The position numbers were made by a program, and so were the translations under genes. From Symbiodinium natans (taxonomy: Eukaryota > Sar > Dinophyceae > Suessiales > Symbiodiniaceae), in NCBI GenBank assembly GCA_905221605.1, contig CAJNDS010002074.1:314001-378000 (forward strand): a stretch of 64,000 bases of DNA, in the 5' to 3' direction. The stretch's first letter is position 1. The number at the start of each line of letters is the position of its first letter. The notes under the pieces are model-generated. The model was not told the DNA's origin, ran no database searches, and was given only the letters and a program-made list of their open reading frames with translations. Below, piece by piece: positions 43,269 to 53,243 of the stretch.

Positions 43269-44024
43269 GTGCGAACCACGGGGGCCGACGCGTTGGCAGA
43301 CGAGCCTGCCAGCGCGGGAGACCTGGATGCCGAGCTGGAACAGATTGCCGCGCAGAGCTCGGACCCCTTGCACCTGCTTTTAGCCAACCAGGCTCACATG
43401 ATGCAGCAGCTCCTGCCACGCCCGGTGGATGCGATCACCGCTGCCCTCCGAGGCGCCTCGGCCAACGAAAGCGCCAGCTCCTCAGGGGCCGGCGTGAAGG
43501 GGCGCAACGCCAGGGAGGCGTACCTGAAGCAGCTGGAGAATCACGAGGAGGTGGCTCGATGCCAGGAGCTTGGTCTGGAGACGGCCGATGCGAGCATCCC
43601 GCCTGGCTTAATGCGCGAGTTCCTCGAGAAGCGGATGGCCGTCAGCGACCACAGATCCTTAGCTTGTTTCGCCACATTTTTAGCCCACGGGTGGCAGGAG
43701 GCTCGTCTGGCTCGCAACGTTCACCTCGAGGCATTTTGTGCCAAAGGCATGATGGCTGTGGAACAGTGGGTGTTGGACGGTGGCCGCCCGACTGTAGCTT
43801 GGCTTTTTGCAGGCTACTCCGAACCGATGTGGAACATGTTCGGGCGCCAGCAGCGTGCGAGTTCACTCGAGAACAGGCTTCAGACCTCCAGGGACATGGG
43901 CAATCGTCCACCTGCGACCGGAGGAGGCGAAGCCGATATCGACACCGCTCCGGGCAGCAAGGGCAAGGCACGCTGGAAGGCCAAGGCCAAACCCAAGGCA
44001 GGCCACCAGGAGCAGACAGCGTGA
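43269..44024 (+). CDS. Gag-like protein, C-terminal part
   Basis: 251 codons. It contains a helical segment (HLLLANQAHMMQQLLPR), a Lys-containing module (GVKGRNAREAYLKQLENHEE), a Trp-containing domain (FATFLAHGWQEARLARNVHL ... MAVEQWVLDG) and a basic C-terminus (KGKARWKAKAKPKAG) suited to nucleic-acid binding. I assign it as Gag-like from position before RT and composition; no zinc knuckle is visible. The true start is probably upstream. It ends 73 nt before the RT ORF. Confidence 0.6.
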   Translation: MRTTGADALADEPASAGDLDAELEQIAAQSSDPLHLLLANQAHMMQQLLPRPVDAITAALRGASANESASSSGAGVKGRNAREAYLKQLENHEEVARCQELGLETADASIPPGLMREFLEKRMAVSDHRSLACFATFLAHGWQEARLARNVHLEAFCAKGMMAVEQWVLDGGRPTVAWLFAGYSEPMWNMFGRQQRASSLENRLQTSRDMGNRPPATGGGEADIDTAPGSKGKARWKAKAKPKAGHQEQTA

Positions 44025-44097
44025 GTCGAAATGATGGGGGGTCTCGGGATCCCGGGGCATCGGGTCGGAGACCCATGCTCCTCAGTTTTGTGGGAAG

Positions 44098-45897
44098 ATG
44101 TCTTTTGCGGAAGGCCTGATCCCGCCTTCTGCCAGCAGGGGTCCTCTTCCCTCCCTAGGTTTCGGTTCAGGCCCCCTCCCCTTTAAGAGCTTCAGGGACT
44201 TGAACCTTAAACCGGGGGTTGTACATAAGTTCACTGACTGGGCCTTGGGATTCATTGGCGTAAGCTTGCGGACCCCCGTGTGTCTTTCTTCTTTTGTCCT
44301 AAAGTCCTTTGTGCCCTCTGCCCGCACCGCATATAAGCGAGCGGATGCTCGCGACATCTGGCCCGTGCCCCCACCTAGGTGGAGTTGGTCAGGCCCAAGC
44401 AACCCGGGTGCCGCATCTTGCATCCTAGCCGTCGTCATATCCACCTTGAACTGGCTGTTGTTGGGTTACCCGAAGGAGCCTCCTGCCGAAGCGAGAGCCG
44501 GAGCGCCCATCACCGCCGAGCAGAGCTCGGTCCAGGACAGGTTGCTCAGATATATAGTTCGGTTCCTTCGTGCATCCGACTTTGATGCTGATTCGCTCGG
44601 ACGCTGCAGCGAAAAGTTCGACAGGGTTGCTCAATTCATACAGGAACTGCCGACCTCCGGATCGGATGTGGACCTAGAAAGCCTTTTGCATGATCTGCGT
44701 TATTCCCTAAACCCGTATGGCCGACCTCGCGCCAAGCCCTCTGAAGCATCTGACTCTTGTGAACATGATCCACCTGCTGAGATCTCTGAGGCCTTCACAA
44801 CCCCTCTACCGCAGCAAGCTCCCCCCTCACTCTCCTCAACCGCATGCAAACCGATTGTGGCTGAACGCATTCGCTGGAAGTACCCTCCAACCTTCGACCC
44901 CAGACCCTTCTTAGTGGACCCTCTGGCTAGGGCGGCTTTCGAAGATCCGAACATTCTGCGATTGACCCGCGAAGCCTGGCCCAAGATCCCTAAAGCAAAG
45001 GTCCATGGTACAAAGGCTGAGGTTCTTAAGCTTGCTTCTGTTTGGGATAGTGTTGGAGCTCTTCGGATTTTCAGAAAGGATCAGTTGTTCGATAAAAGGG
45101 AATGCGTAGGCCTTTTCTGTGTGCCAAAGGATGCTAGTTGTGACAGACTGATTTTAAATCCTATCGTGGTTAATGCACGAATGAGATCCCTAAACACCTT
45201 CACCAAGCAACTTGCGCATGGTTGTCAATTCTGCTTCGTGCACATTCCTCCGGGCCATGTCGCTCGGTTCAGTGCCGACGATTTGGCCGAATTTTATTAC
45301 ACAGTGAAAGTCACCAACGCCAGAGACATGAGAAACGCCATCTCCCTTCCCTTGCAAGCTTCGGATTTGCAGGGCTTTGCCGCCTACAACCCCACTGAAC
45401 ACTGGGGCACCTGCTTTATCGCGCTGGCTTGTCTTGCTATGGGAGATAGCTTAGCTGTTGAGCTTGCTCAGCAGAGTCACATGGGGGTTCTTCGGTCCTT
45501 AGGGGGTTGCCTGGTTCCTTCGGAAACGGTCACCTTCAGGCGGCCTTTCCCGAGGGGCCCCTTTTCAGAGTACCTGTGTATCGACGATCACATCACCTGT
45601 CAAGTGCTTCGCAAAGCTTGCGCCCTGCGTGGAGCCCCGGCCCGTGACACCCAGGTCTTTGCCGGGGCTTCGGATGCCTACTTGAAAGTGGGCCTTGTTC
45701 AGCACCCAAAGAAAAAACGCCGGGGGGTCCTAGCTGGGACCTTTCTCGGTGCGGACATCGATGGTGAAGCTGGCTTGGTTTCGGCCCCTCGAGACCGGGT
45801 ACTCTTGCTCATGTTGTGCACCGCTGAGGTTGCCAGGCGCGGGTGTGCACGCCAAAAGCTCTCAGCATGCTGCTGGGTTGCTGGATCCATGTCCTGA
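44098..45897 (+). CDS. Reverse transcriptase of the YR retroelement
   Basis: 599 codons from an ATG. The first ~260 residues are unassigned. Motif A is SADDLAEFYYTVKV (residues ~392-405), motif B CLAMGDSLAVELAQQSH, and motif C YLCIDDH with the Asp pair at ~496-497, the I-D-D-H form seen in DIRS-like RTs. The frame stops at 45897. The thumb continues in another frame from ~45843 (LLGCWIHVLMFRRP), so one indel near 45840 truncates this copy. RT would copy element RNA into a circular intermediate. Confidence 0.85.
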   Translation: MSFAEGLIPPSASRGPLPSLGFGSGPLPFKSFRDLNLKPGVVHKFTDWALGFIGVSLRTPVCLSSFVLKSFVPSARTAYKRADARDIWPVPPPRWSWSGPSNPGAASCILAVVISTLNWLLLGYPKEPPAEARAGAPITAEQSSVQDRLLRYIVRFLRASDFDADSLGRCSEKFDRVAQFIQELPTSGSDVDLESLLHDLRYSLNPYGRPRAKPSEASDSCEHDPPAEISEAFTTPLPQQAPPSLSSTACKPIVAERIRWKYPPTFDPRPFLVDPLARAAFEDPNILRLTREAWPKIPKAKVHGTKAEVLKLASVWDSVGALRIFRKDQLFDKRECVGLFCVPKDASCDRLILNPIVVNARMRSLNTFTKQLAHGCQFCFVHIPPGHVARFSADDLAEFYYTVKVTNARDMRNAISLPLQASDLQGFAAYNPTEHWGTCFIALACLAMGDSLAVELAQQSHMGVLRSLGGCLVPSETVTFRRPFPRGPFSEYLCIDDHITCQVLRKACALRGAPARDTQVFAGASDAYLKVGLVQHPKKKRRGVLAGTFLGADIDGEAGLVSAPRDRVLLLMLCTAEVARRGCARQKLSACCWVAGSMS

Positions 45898-46140
45898 TGT
45901 TCCGCCGTCCGGCCATGTGCGTGCTGGACTGCTCCTTCGGAGATGCTGCTCGCTTGCCTGGTGATGCTCTGTTCAGGTTGCGCCGCAAGACGCGCAATGA
46001 GCTCCTGGTTCTGTCTGCGTTGGGCCCCATTCTGCAAAGTGATTTGCGTGCTTCCTATGTCGATCGTGTGTTCTGCATACGCCAGTCCTACTGGGGCTGG
46101 TCTCTGCTCCGCACAAACCACTCCTGTTGCAACGGCCGAA
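45843..46140 (+). pseudogene. RT thumb continuation in a second frame
   Basis: The frame reads TPKALSMLLGCWIHVLMFRR and LRRKTRNELLVLSALG, a typical DIRS-type RT to RNase H connection. Coding passes back to the first frame near 46060 at YASPTGAGLC. Confidence 0.6.
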
Positions 46141-47721
46141 CTTTGGCGTCATTGCGAGCAGAGGGGCTACTATACCAGGCTGGAGGCTCCCAGCAGTGCC
46201 GCGCTCAGAGAGCTTGGTTTCGAGTCCGAAGTCGCCTACCCTTCAACCTTCGATCCGGTTGCGGAACATTTCCCCGTACCGCCTTCTGTCCAGGAGAGCT
46301 TCCTTTTCGACTGTTTGGAGGTCTTCCGTGGCTCGGGCAATTGGTCTTCTGCTCATGCAACTGTTGGGTTGTGCGTCCATGACGGGGTTGACATTCAAGG
46401 TGATAGGTTTCGGTTTCTTAACCTTGCAGACGACGTTTGCTTCCACGAGCTGTGCGGCTTGGCTTTGCGCCGCGCTGTGCGTGACTGGCACTTTGGCCCG
46501 CCTTGCTTTTCCTATGGCACGCTGCGCCGGCCCAGGCTGCGCTCGAAAGCTTGCCCCGCTGGCTTCGACCCCGATGAGGCAGAGACCTCATTGCACAATC
46601 GTCTAGCCCGCAGGGTTGCGTTCCTGTGTATGCTCATCTTGTCCTCGGGGTGTTTCTTCAGCGTGGAACAACCGGGCAGCAGTGTCATGTTTTACCTGGC
46701 CTGCTTCCAGCGCGTTATTGCTTCGGGTGCTTGCGTCACCAGGATGTGTTTCTGTGCATTCGGTTCCGCTTTCAGGAAGGCCTCGCAGTGGCTCCACAAT
46801 AAGCCTTGGCTTCTGGAGCTTGGTCAAAAATGCCAATGCAGCGAGCCTCATTTCGTAATTGAGGGCGCTTTCACTCTGGATCGCATCGCGGACTTCAATG
46901 CAAGGTGCACCCCTGACGCTCGCTCGGTGTTCGGTCGCAGCCCCAGGATTGGCGAATCGGTCGCCTCGTACTCTGCCATGTATCCTTTCAGCCTGATGAG
47001 TCGCATGGCCTCTGGCAGCCTTGCTGCTTCGAAGGGTTCTGTCTGCAAGCCAGTGGTGTGCACCCAGCAGGCCAAGCTTTCTCCCTTGGTTGCCGAGGAA
47101 TGTGTTTTGGTGCGGGCCTCCCATGAGGATCCTGAATGGATCGGGGAGCTTGCCGACAGTTTGCTCTTCAAGGAACTGCTGAGGTACAAGTTTCTGCGAC
47201 CGGGCCATATCAATGTTTTGGAGGCCAGGATGTACAAGACCTTCCAGAAATATGCTTCGCGCCGTCACCCTGACTCTCGAACGGTGGCCCTGCTGGACAG
47301 TCGAGTCACACTCGGGGCCGTCGCAAAGGGGCGCTCGAGCTCCCCCGCACTGCGCAGGGTTCTTCAGGGTACTTTGCCTTACACTTTAGGTAGTGGTTTG
47401 TTTTCCGGGAACTTGCACGTCTACTCTGGGCAAAACCGGTCCGACGGACCTTCACGTGGCAGGCCTTTTAAGCTCCGTCCAAACTTGTTCCGCGCTGGTT
47501 CTCTGAGCTGGAAGCTGGCCGCCCTTTCGGGTTTGACGCGGTCACCTCTTCGGCCAGGGTCCCCAAGCTTGCTGCTCGCTGGTTGCGTTTCCTTCTCCTG
47601 TTGGGGGGTGACATCGAGGAGAATCCGGGGCCCAGACCATCGCTCCCTGTTCCTCGAGGCCCCTTCGACTTGCAGTCCGGTTTCACAACTGGGACCATCG
47701 ATCGCATGTCGCGTTGCCTGA
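45943..47721 (+). pseudogene. RNase H split by a methyltransferase-like insert
   Basis: In one frame: YASPTGAGLCSA (~46068) resembles the first RNase H strand (DASP-G-G), with Tyr where the catalytic Asp is expected. A ~350-residue region follows with HFGPPCFSYGTLRRPRLRS (~46490) and FFSVEQPGSSVMFYL (~46655), resembling the PC and ENP-type motifs of C5-type methyltransferases. RNase H-like features then resume: NVLEAR (~47213), ALLDSRVTLGAVAKGRSSS (~47287) and NRSDGPSRGR (~47434). Coding then shifts frame near 47470. Whether the insert is an active methylase is unknown; DIRS elements are known to carry an adenine-methylase-like domain, but these motifs are of the cytosine type. Confidence 0.6.
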
Positions 47722-48604
47722 GCGGGTTTAAGTCCTGGGTTGCGAGCGAGCTAGGAATTCCCTTTTCCCGCCTTTGCCTGCAACCCGAGCCCTTAGGACT
47801 CGCTCTTAGGGCCTATGGTTTGCACCTGTACTCCTCGGGTTACCCTAGGTACCTCTTTGTCTACGCCATCACGGCTGTGCAAGACGTTTGCCCCCAGCAT
47901 CGCACCAAACTCACAGCCGCCTGGCAAGTGGACAAAAAGTGGCAGCATGCTGAGCCGGGCCGTTGCAGACCAGTGATCTCAGCACCAATTGTCGAAGCCA
48001 TGACGGCTTGGGCTGGCCAAAGTTCACATCTTTGCTGCTGATCGGCTTTTTATGTGTGCTGCACCCTTCGGAGTATTTGCGTCTCACGCGGGCGGACCTC
48101 ATTTTTCCTTCCGATGCCATGTCCGAGGAGCCCATCCTATACGTGCATGTGGGAAACCCCAAGACCGTGCGATTCGCGCGTCGACAGCACTGTCGCCTTG
48201 AGGACCCTAGTGTCATCGACTTCTTGCGTTCTCTCTATGAGGACGTCACTTTCGAAACCCCTCTCTACCCTGGTACGAAAAATACCTTCCGAAGCCAATG
48301 GAATGCCATCCTTAAGCGCCTGGGGGTTCCTTTCCAGCAGGCTTCTGATGGGGTTACACCTGGGGTCCTTCGAGGATCTGGGGCCACTTACCTCTACTTG
48401 TGTACAGAAGACTTGAGCAAGGTGGCATGGCGAGGCCGATGGGCCAGGCAGAAAACGGTAGAGTTCTACCTACAAGAGGTAGCTGCTCAAGTCATCCTTC
48501 AGCGTCTTCCTTCCGATTCCCGCTCCAGGATCTCAGCCCTCCGCCCTTTCGCATCCAAGCTTGTGTCCTTTTTCTCTTGTCGACCTTCAGTCGAAGCATC
48601 GTGA
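47490..48604 (+). pseudogene. 2A-like leader and tyrosine recombinase, one frameshift
   Basis: Open from ~47490 (RWFSELEAGRPFGFDAV), through the 2A-like motif, then the N-terminal helical domain (FKSWVASELGIPFS ... AAWQVDKKW). A one-base loss near 48015 moves to the frame ending at 48604. The catalytic region shows LHPSEYLRLTRADL (His at the usual first Arg), PGVLRGSGATYLYL (the LRH-type box with its Arg kept), WRGRW and a Tyr in EFYLQEV. It would integrate the circular DNA copy by site-specific-type recombination. Confidence 0.8.
47610..47633 (+). other. 2A-like ribosome-skipping motif
   Basis: Encodes DIEENPGP preceded by a Leu-rich stretch (WLRFLLLLGG), matching the 2A consensus D-x-E-x-N-P-G-P with the hydrophobic upstream helix. 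It separates the RNase H end from the recombinase. Confidence 0.85.
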
Positions 48605-48608
48605 GTGT

Positions 48609-48776
48609 GGATAGTGGTTGCTAGGGGTTTAGTTAGGCCTCCTTCTGGGTACCCGTGTGCCTACCAGGCCCCTTTCAATCCCCGGCTGCTGTGCAGCCCC
48701 GCTTTCGACACCTGTTCGATTGGCGGCACTCTTCGATCTCTACGCTTCGCGGGCCAAAAGGCGAGCTGCTTGTGCT
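48609..48776 (+). repeat. Split direct repeat B1
   Basis: 168 bp from GGATAGTGGTTG to TTGTGCT; one mismatch seen to B2. It begins 5 bp after the recombinase stop. Confidence 0.95.
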
Positions 48777-48833
48777 GCAGCCTAGCACATGAAGTGAGGC
48801 CGCTTACCGCGACTTGCCTCAGATCTTTCGGCT
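48777..48833 (+). repeat. Split direct repeat A2
   Basis: 57 bp copy of the left terminus A1, followed by a 21-bp spacer before B2. Confidence 0.95.
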
Positions 48834-48854
48834 CCCTCCCACCCTGCCCAGGGG

Positions 48855-49022
48855 GGATAGTGGTTGCTAGGGGTTTAGTTAGGCCTCCTTCTGGGTACCC
48901 GTGTGCCTACCAGGCCCCTTTCAATCCCCGGCTGCTGTGCAGCCCCGCTTTCGACACCTGCTCGATTGGCGGCACTCTTCGATCTCTACGCTTCGCGGGC
49001 CAAAAGGCGAGCTGCTTGTGCT
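48855..49022 (+). repeat. Split direct repeat B2, right terminus
   Basis: 168 bp copy of B1; ends TTGTGCT directly before AGGGTTTTAGGG. Confidence 0.95.
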
Positions 49023-49068
49023 AGGGTTTTAGGGTTTAGGGTTTAGGGTCTACGGTTTAGGGTTTGGG
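49023..49068. repeat. TTTAGGG array, right of the insertion
   Basis: Continuation of the array at 41604-41705. Confidence 0.9.
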
Positions 49069-50220
49069 GTTTGATTCCCCACCCCCCCCCATGGGTAGTT
49101 CCTCGAACTCTTGGAGTAGGGTCTAGGGTTCAAGGTTTAGGGTTGACCACAGGGGTAGTTCTCGAATTTGGGGTCCTTCTTTTGGGGTCCTTAGTAGAAG
49201 GGCACCGTTTCTATGGCGGACAGAACTACCCGCCAGAGCTTCCTATGGAACCCTGGTAATACGCATTTTTCGGAGAGTCAGAATGATATTAAAAATGCTT
49301 TCTTAGGGTCATGAATGTCAGTAAAAGGAAAGTATTCTCTAAACCCTAAACCCCAACATGAGGGCAGCTCAACGGCCTGGTAAACAATGCGACTGGAACA
49401 TTCTCGAGATTCAGGGCCAAGGGCTGAGTCTTTACGATGGCCCCGGACAAAAGACCCAAGTGTGGCTGAGTTCTGGGATATGGCTTAGGATACAAGGGGA
49501 GAGTTTACTAAACCTTGAACCCCAAGCTGCAAACACACCCCAAAGCCTCCCAAAACCTATTTGGTGAGTTTTCGTAAAGCATGTGTTGATTTTTGAAGAG
49601 AGGGGCACACGAACCATGATTGTGTCAACCTTATGTCTTCGTTATGAGGCGGCCCCCCAAGCACGGCTCCTTTTACCACATTCTGGCGCTAGCAAAAGCG
49701 GTGGCTGCGCGCCAGCATGAACCTTAGAAGTGTTTGGTACGCCTGGGCCGAGACAAAGGTATGCGTGCAGGCACTTAGCCCCAAGATCGCCAAGCTAGCG
49801 TTGTGCCATGGACGGTCACCTATGGGAAGAACTGCGGCCACGGCGTCCAGGATCTGCTCAAGCAAAGACCGCAGCGCAGCTTCTGCCATGCTGAGAGTGA
49901 TCTGCGAAGCGCGGTGCTAGCGCATTTTGGGGTTAAAAGGGATTTTTTTGGCGCGTGTTCGGGCTGGAATACCGGGGGTTACTGGCGCTAGCATAGCAAA
50001 ATTTGCACGGACCTGGGTTTGTCAGACAGTCGGTCACCAGACAACGGCCCGAAGGTTTGTAGGCCTAAGGGTTGGATTTCACCAAATCCCAAGCCTTTAA
50101 CCCCAACCCTCAGCCCTTCAATCTCAACCACAATCTCTTCCCCTCGTATTGAAAGATGTTGGCCCTGGGTGGGATTTAGTACCAACTTTGGCTGCGTGAC
50201 TGTTGAAATTTAACGTGGAC
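49069..50220. other. Unassigned region with telomere-derived fragments
   Basis: A possible diverged dispersed element lies at ~49160-49250. A short plus ORF (49717-49920, SVWYAWAETKVCVQAL) could be an exon, but no family or splice phase supports it. Confidence 0.4.
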
Positions 50221-50224
50221 CCTT

Positions 50225-50515
50225 ATGTGCCTTATATAGTACCTTCACGTTATATAAATACATAACTAAAAGAAAAATAGCTAAACAGATGAACGAATTT
50301 ATAAAATTAAATATAAACAAACAAATAGATACAAATATAAATATAAATATAAATATAAATATAAATATAAATATGAATATAAATATGAATATAGATATAG
50401 ATGTGAATATAAGTATACATGTCAATATAAGTATACATGTCAATATAAATATAAATATCAATATAAATATAACATATAAATATAGATATAAATAAAGATA
50501 TAAATGAACAAATAG
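50225..50515. repeat. (ATAAAT)n-rich low-complexity tract
   Basis: Long AT-only repeat of AAATAT/AAATATAAAT units. Confidence 0.95.
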
Positions 50516-50916
50516 TATTGTCGTGAAGAGGTGCGCTAGCGCGCTTCCCAGGTAGATGTGGGTTCTAGATGCGAATACTTTCTTTTCTTATCTCCTATAG
50601 GTGTTTTTTTATCTTGAACATGACGCGGCCCCCCAAGTACACGCATTCCACGACACATGTTGGATGAATAGCATTATGAGAAATGACCATTTAATATACA
50701 TATGCATATATACATAAATGAATACGTAAATACAATAAATAAATAAATAAATCAAAAAAATATATGATACGCATCTGTGGGCGACTGTTATATTCATGTA
50801 CAACAGTACCTGCCAGGTCCAACCACAGCATTCTCTTCAGCATCGCTGAGAAGTCTGACAAGCAGGGGCCCGACTCTCGGAATTCCAGCATAGGGTTCAT
50901 GTTAAACCCTAAGGGG

Positions 50917-50990
50917 GGTTTAGGGTTTAGGGTTTAGGGTTTAGGGTTTAGGGTTTAGGGTTTAGGGTTTAGGGTTTAGGGTTTAGGGCA
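50917..50990. repeat. Interstitial TTTAGGG array
   Basis: About 10 heptamers. Confidence 0.95.
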
Positions 50991-51160
50991 AATTAAGGGG
51001 TAAAAGGAGGGACAACGGCCCCTTCATCGTATTCCCGTATATAAGCCCTATATATACCTTATATAGTCCTTACATACCTAAGTAGCCCCCAAATAACCCC
51101 TAAATAACCCCTGAAGTCCCCTGCAAGGGTCCCTCCTTTAGTCCCTTGATCAGGGGGTGG

Positions 51161-51370
51161 GTTTAGGGTTTAGGGTTTAGGGTTTAGGGTTTAGGGTTTA
51201 GGGTTGTTGGGCTGTTAAGGTTTTTACGGTTTTCTCGGTTTAGGGTGTTTACGGTCTTTTGGGGGGTTTTAGGGTTTTAGGTTTTTTGGGGTGTTTAGGG
51301 TTTCAGGGTTCTATGGTTTAAGGTTGTTAGGGTTTAGGGGTTTCCGGGTCTAAGGGGTTTAGGGTTTTGA
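51161..51370. repeat. TTTAGGG array decaying into G/T-rich sequence
   Basis: Six clean heptamers, then many degenerate TTTAGGG-like words. Confidence 0.85.
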
Positions 51371-51543
51371 GGGTTGGGGGTTTTAGGCTGCAAGGCACAG
51401 GTTGGAGGTTTCTTGCATGGTCCTGGTCCTGCTGCGTTTCGCTTGACAGGGTTGCTAGCACCTGGATGCGCTTTGCACATGGGAGTTGGAGAGAGAGTTG
51501 GAGTGAGAGTCGGAGTGGAAGTTGGTGAGAGCGACAGAGAGAA

Positions 51544-51619
51544 CCCTAAACCCTAACCCTAAACCCCAAACCCTAAACCCTAAACCCTAAACCCTAAACC
51601 CTAAACCCTAAACCCTAAT
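51544..51619. repeat. Interstitial CCCTAAA array
   Basis: About 11 heptamers after a GAGAGTTGGAGTGAGAGT purine-rich stretch. Confidence 0.95.
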
Positions 51620-51970
51620 GCCTGGTTTGGGGGGCACCTCGGAGCGGCTTCCCGGGATTCAGGGTGGGCACCTTGTCTGTTTTCTTTGGAGGTCCACAAC
51701 ACAGGGCAACCTCCCGGCCATGCGAAACATGTGATCTCGGCCGAAAAGGCCGTTTTTGTCAGGTTTAGTTAGCTTTCAAAGTAGATTCTGAGTCAAGCTC
51801 AGAGCCGTTTCACCACGGGTTCCCGTGCAGGGTAGCTTTATCAGCCCGACGTTTCTGATCTTCAAGCTTCATGCCTGCATGAACAAATGCAGCCGCGGCC
51901 ATTGCCTGTGGTCTGCTGCAAGATTCGTACGTGCGGGGAGAAGTTGATAGCTTTTTGCGCATGAGCTTCT
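51620..51970. other. Spacer between arrays
   Basis: No exon with supported boundaries was identified. Confidence 0.4.
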
Positions 51971-51971
51971 A

Positions 51972-52090
51972 ATCCTAAACCCTAAACCCTAAACCCTAAA
52001 CCCTAAATCCTAAACCCTAAACCCTAAACCCTAAACCCTAAACCCTAAACCCTAAACCCTAAACCCTAAACCCTAAACCCTAAACCCTAG
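51972..52090. repeat. Interstitial CCCTAAA array
   Basis: About 17 nearly perfect heptamers. Confidence 0.95.
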
Positions 52091-52203
52091 GCTGGCTCGC
52101 TTTACGCTTTGCTGTGGGCCGCCCTCGTGAAGGTCATGTCGGGTCGCTGCAGGCTCGAGCATCAGTGCCTTCCATTCAGCAGAGCGCTGCTCGCTGCTCT
52201 CAT

Positions 52204-52285
52204 CATAGGACCCCCAATATAGATCCCCAAATAGTAGGATTCCCTGAGAAGAAGGACCTCAATAAGGTACCCCTATCATCGTAAA
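52204..52285 (+). repeat. Dispersed ~90-bp element, copy 2
   Basis: Matches 34893-34983 (GATCCCCAAATAGTAGGAT; AAGGACCTCAATAAGGTACCC), again directly left of a CCCTAAA array. Confidence 0.7.
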
Positions 52286-52291
52286 GCCGAC

Positions 52292-52392
52292 ACCCTAAAC
52301 CCTAAACCCTAAACCCTAACCCCTAAACCCTAAACCCTAAACCCGAAACCCTACACCCTAAACTCTAACCCTAAACCCTAAACCCTGAATCC
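52292..52392. repeat. Interstitial CCCTAAA array
   Basis: About 14 heptamers with CCCGAAA, CCCTACA and CTCTAAC variants. Confidence 0.95.
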
Positions 52393-52494
52393 CTAATGTC
52401 GGAAACCCCCATGTCTTGGTGCATCCGATCATGCCACTGGTGGCATGGAGAAGGCCGGAGGACTTGGCTCATGTGTTCCAACTGTTAGCCCCTA

Positions 52495-52580
52495 CATATA
52501 TAATATATATATATATATATTTATATTTATATTTATATGCAGATTGCATATATATATATATATATCCATATATATAAAGA
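52495..52580. repeat. (TA)n microsatellite
   Basis: Two TATATA runs around TTTATATTTATATTTATATG. Confidence 0.95.
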
Positions 52581-52772
52581 ATAGCAAGAAGAGTTAGACT
52601 GGTATATCCTACCCAAAATTCCAGCTTACTAGCCCATTGTCAACCAGAGCACCTACGTTGCCAGGAGGGCTGCTGAGATGTCATTTAAGCACACAGCTCG
52701 CCAGCCAGGCAGCCTTTGCAGCTTTTGGCTCAGAAGCTTTCATTCTGCTCTTCCTGGTAAAAGCCCCCTTTC

Positions 52773-53009
52773 ATGGTCTGCAGGGCCAGACTTCTTTTGA
52801 TCCCGGCACTTCTGGCAGGGAGCACTGTTGCCGATGAGTCCTTGCCAGCGGAGGACTGCGAGTTAGAGGGCGGTGACTGCGGTCATCTGGGCCTCCTCCA
52901 GAGCCGAGCCGCGGCTCTGCCCCCGAGCCTCCCTTGCCCCCCCGGGCAGTCGAGGCCCAGCCCAGGGCACCCCTGCTTCCCCTGTGTTGCAGGGACCTAC
53001 GGCAGCTCG
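52773..53009 (+). CDS. Secreted/cell-surface protein, exon 1 with signal peptide
   Basis: The ATG at 52773 begins MVCRARLLLIPALLAGSTVA, a basic-hydrophobic signal peptide with a plausible cleavage after STVA. An acidic linker (EDCELEGGDCGHLGLLQ) and the first Cys-rich unit (CPPGQ ... CFPCVAGTYGS) follow. The same C-x-x-C-P-A-G-T-(W/F/Y)-S pattern recurs in at least eight later exons on this strand and identifies GCC2/GCC3 (ephrin-receptor-like) repeats, found in extracellular regions of many protist surface proteins. The exon end is uncertain (GC donor near 53009?). Introns carry most of the telomere-like arrays of this region. Confidence 0.7.
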
Positions 53010-53243
53010 GCAAAAAAAATGCCCAAAAAAGTTCAAGGGCTGCGAAGTTTTTTGGGGTCATGTATTCCTGTAAGTTTGGGTTGCAGGGTCATCATGTTTC
53101 CACGCGATATTTCGTTTTGGGGATGGGAGGGGGCAGCTGAGCGGCTTAGCCGGCTTGACCTTTATCCCAGACAACATTCCTTTGCTTCTACTACGTGCCG
53201 GCATGTCGGTGTCGCTGTTGTCGAAGTATGGCCTGAGGCAAAG

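Larger units (their letters stand above)
41706..49022 (+). mobile_element. Tyrosine-recombinase retroelement with split direct repeats (PAT/Ngaro-like ends)
   Basis: 7317 bp. Gag-like, RT, RNase H, methyltransferase-like and tyrosine recombinase modules follow in order on the plus strand. The termini are A1 (41706-41762) on the left and B1-A2-B2 (48609-49022) on the right, the split-direct-repeat layout known for PAT and Ngaro elements. The B1|A2 junction (TTGTGCT|GCAGCC) equals the join of the right and left element ends, as expected for a circular intermediate. Removing the element restores an uninterrupted TTTAGGG array with no target-site duplication, which fits recombinase insertion. Several frameshifts and substituted catalytic residues make this copy probably inactive. 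Confidence 0.9.

Noticed and set aside
42717-44076. Minus-strand ORFs opposite the Gag and RT genes
   Set aside because: Shadow frames of GC-rich plus-strand coding sequence with no domains.
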